Shown here: piece after piece, positions 32,823-33,739 of the stretch
How the letters are laid out: each line of letters starts with the position of its first letter
Numbering within the stretch: the first letter of the stretch is position 1
Source: a virus
DNA length: 33,739 bases
Virus record (IMG/VR): IMGVR_UViG_3300044644_000063
Location: 1-33,739 of that record
Reading direction: 5' to 3' (one strand)
Made by a program: the position numbers and the translations under genes
Notes under the pieces: generated by a model
Seen by the model: only the letters and a program-made list of their open reading frames with translations
The model's database searches: none
What the model was told of the DNA's origin: nothing

Positions 32823-33739
32823 TTACCATGATGTAACAACACAGTAGCCACCACCACCAGACGCGCCGGAGCCACCACTGCCACCACTTCCACTACCCCC
32901 TCCGCCGCCGCCGCTAGTTCTTCCACCCGCGCCACCGGTACCCGCATTATTGCCCCCGCCTCCGCCCTGAAAAAGGCCACCAGCAGCGCCAGCAGCAGCG
33001 CCGCTACCTTCACCAACACCTGACGCGGCAACTGTTCCACCACCAGCCCGCCCCGTGCCTCCATCATGCCCTCCAGCGCCGCCACCCGCACCACCAAATG
33101 CGCGGTCACCGCCCAACCTGTTATTTATTGTAGCTCCCGAAGAACCACCACCAGCACCACCCCAACCACCCGCGACAGCGCCTGAGTTATCGCCCGTATT
33201 ACCAAGAGTTCCACCAAACCCGCCGCCCTGAGATTGTCCGATTTGAGTAGAAGTTCCTCGTGGAAGTCCAGATGCGTACAAACCTCCTCCACATCCACCT
33301 TGTGCGTAAGCGGATGCAGAGTTGGAATTTTGGCCGCCATTACCACCTAAACCGCCAAATGCATAAAGACTAGTACCAAATGAACTGACACCGCCTGAAT
33401 TACCAGCATTGCCGTTAGAACTACCACCACCACTACCCCCGTTTCCTCCTGCACCAAGAGTTACAGTAACAGTTGCGCCGAGATCACTGGCTAAAAAAGT
33501 TTGTGTTGTATAACCACCACCACCGCCACCGCCACCGCCTGTATAACGAGGTCGACCGTCAGTACCTGCGCCACCTCCGCCGCCACCACCAGCTCCCCAA
33601 AGTTCTACACGAACAAGCGTTTTACCGGCTGGTTTTGTCCATGTGCCGGATGAAGTAAAAGTTTGTACGTTTGGCGCAGCGCCAGCCGCAGTAGTTTGGA
33701 TTGTTGCATCGGGGAACTGTACGCCCGTGGATACAAGGG
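32823..33739 (-). CDS. Glycine-rich tail fibre, C-terminal part (5' end outside the window)
   Basis: Reading the - strand from the window edge, the frame is open without a stop for 304 residues to TAA at 32823-32825; a TTG at 33281 is not the true start. The visible part begins STGVQFPDATIQTTAAGAAP, then FTSSGTWTKPAG and VELWGAGGGGGG, the classic phage fibre/adhesin module, then about 200 residues of Gly/Ser/Asn/Ala with polyglycine runs, ending GGGGYCVVTSW. Polyglycine-rich phage fibre ends of this kind bind host surface receptors. The real gene starts beyond 33739. Confidence 0.88.
   Translation of the reverse strand, partial: LVSTGVQFPDATIQTTAAGAAPNVQTFTSSGTWTKPAGKTLVRVELWGAGGGGGGGAGTDGRPRYTGGGGGGGGGYTTQTFLASDLGATVTVTLGAGGNGGSGGGSSNGNAGNSGGVSSFGTSLYAFGGLGGNGGQNSNSASAYAQGGCGGGLYASGLPRGTSTQIGQSQGGGFGGTLGNTGDNSGAVAGGWGGAGGGSSGATINNRLGGDRAFGGAGGGAGGHDGGTGRAGGGTVAASGVGEGSGAAAGAAGGLFQGGGGGNNAGTGGAGGRTSGGGGGGSGSGGSGGSGASGGGGYCVVTSW

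Noticed and set aside
1-33739. tRNA genes, integrase, insertion sequences and attachment sites
   Set aside because: None seen by reading both strands. There is no cloverleaf with CCA end, no tyrosine or serine recombinase motif, and no terminal inverted repeat pair with a transposase.

Overview
The window reads as part of a tailed double-stranded DNA phage genome (class Caudoviricetes), most likely a short-tailed, podovirus-like phage of an aquatic bacterium. The phage assignment rests on a family A DNA polymerase, a primase-helicase, a GH108 endolysin next to a three-TM holin, a glycine-rich tail fibre, and a P22 gp10-like tail/stabilisation protein. The aquatic habitat and short tail are inferences. 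There is no integrase, tRNA, insertion sequence or CRISPR array. Terminase, portal and capsid genes are not in the window.

The layout has two arms transcribed towards each other. The left arm (1-13738, + strand) is replication and DNA metabolism. It runs: small unknown genes, VRR-NUC nuclease, HTH-DUF3310 protein, PolA-type DNA polymerase, Cas4/RecB-like PD-(D/E)XK nuclease with a possible Fe-S cluster, HNH nuclease, SNF2-type helicase, a coiled-coil protein, a cysteine-rich possible ssDNA-binding protein, a HTH regulator, and an AEP primase fused to a DUF927-like helicase. Most start and stop codons overlap. Three noncoding, hairpin-rich gaps (3214-3326, 7232-7406, 10580-10695) divide the arm into transcription blocks. 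Two of them hold clear rho-independent terminators.

The right arm (33739 down to 13735, - strand) is one long, tightly packed structural and lysis operon. In transcription order it runs: glycine-rich tail fibre (5' end outside the window), tail assembly chaperone, 2OG-Fe(II) oxygenase, a cluster of four small membrane proteins, GH108 endolysin, holin, a 700-aa tail/stabilisation protein, a small protein, a cupin, a 674-aa structural protein, a GNAT-like protein, a 1173-aa glycine/glutamine heptad-repeat protein, and a 2357-aa polyvalent protein with a zinc-metallopeptidase motif. The two arms meet with stop codons sharing TTAA and no terminator between them.

The most unusual signal is a 57-codon gene (19176-19349, - strand) lying in the +1 frame inside the giant polyvalent gene. 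It has an ideal Shine-Dalgarno sequence, and its product looks like a folded helical protein, while the host protein at that point is a low-complexity linker. Several other genes below the usual length cut-off (30, 31 and 53 codons) are supported by ATGA overlaps, Shine-Dalgarno sequences or hydrophobic segments.
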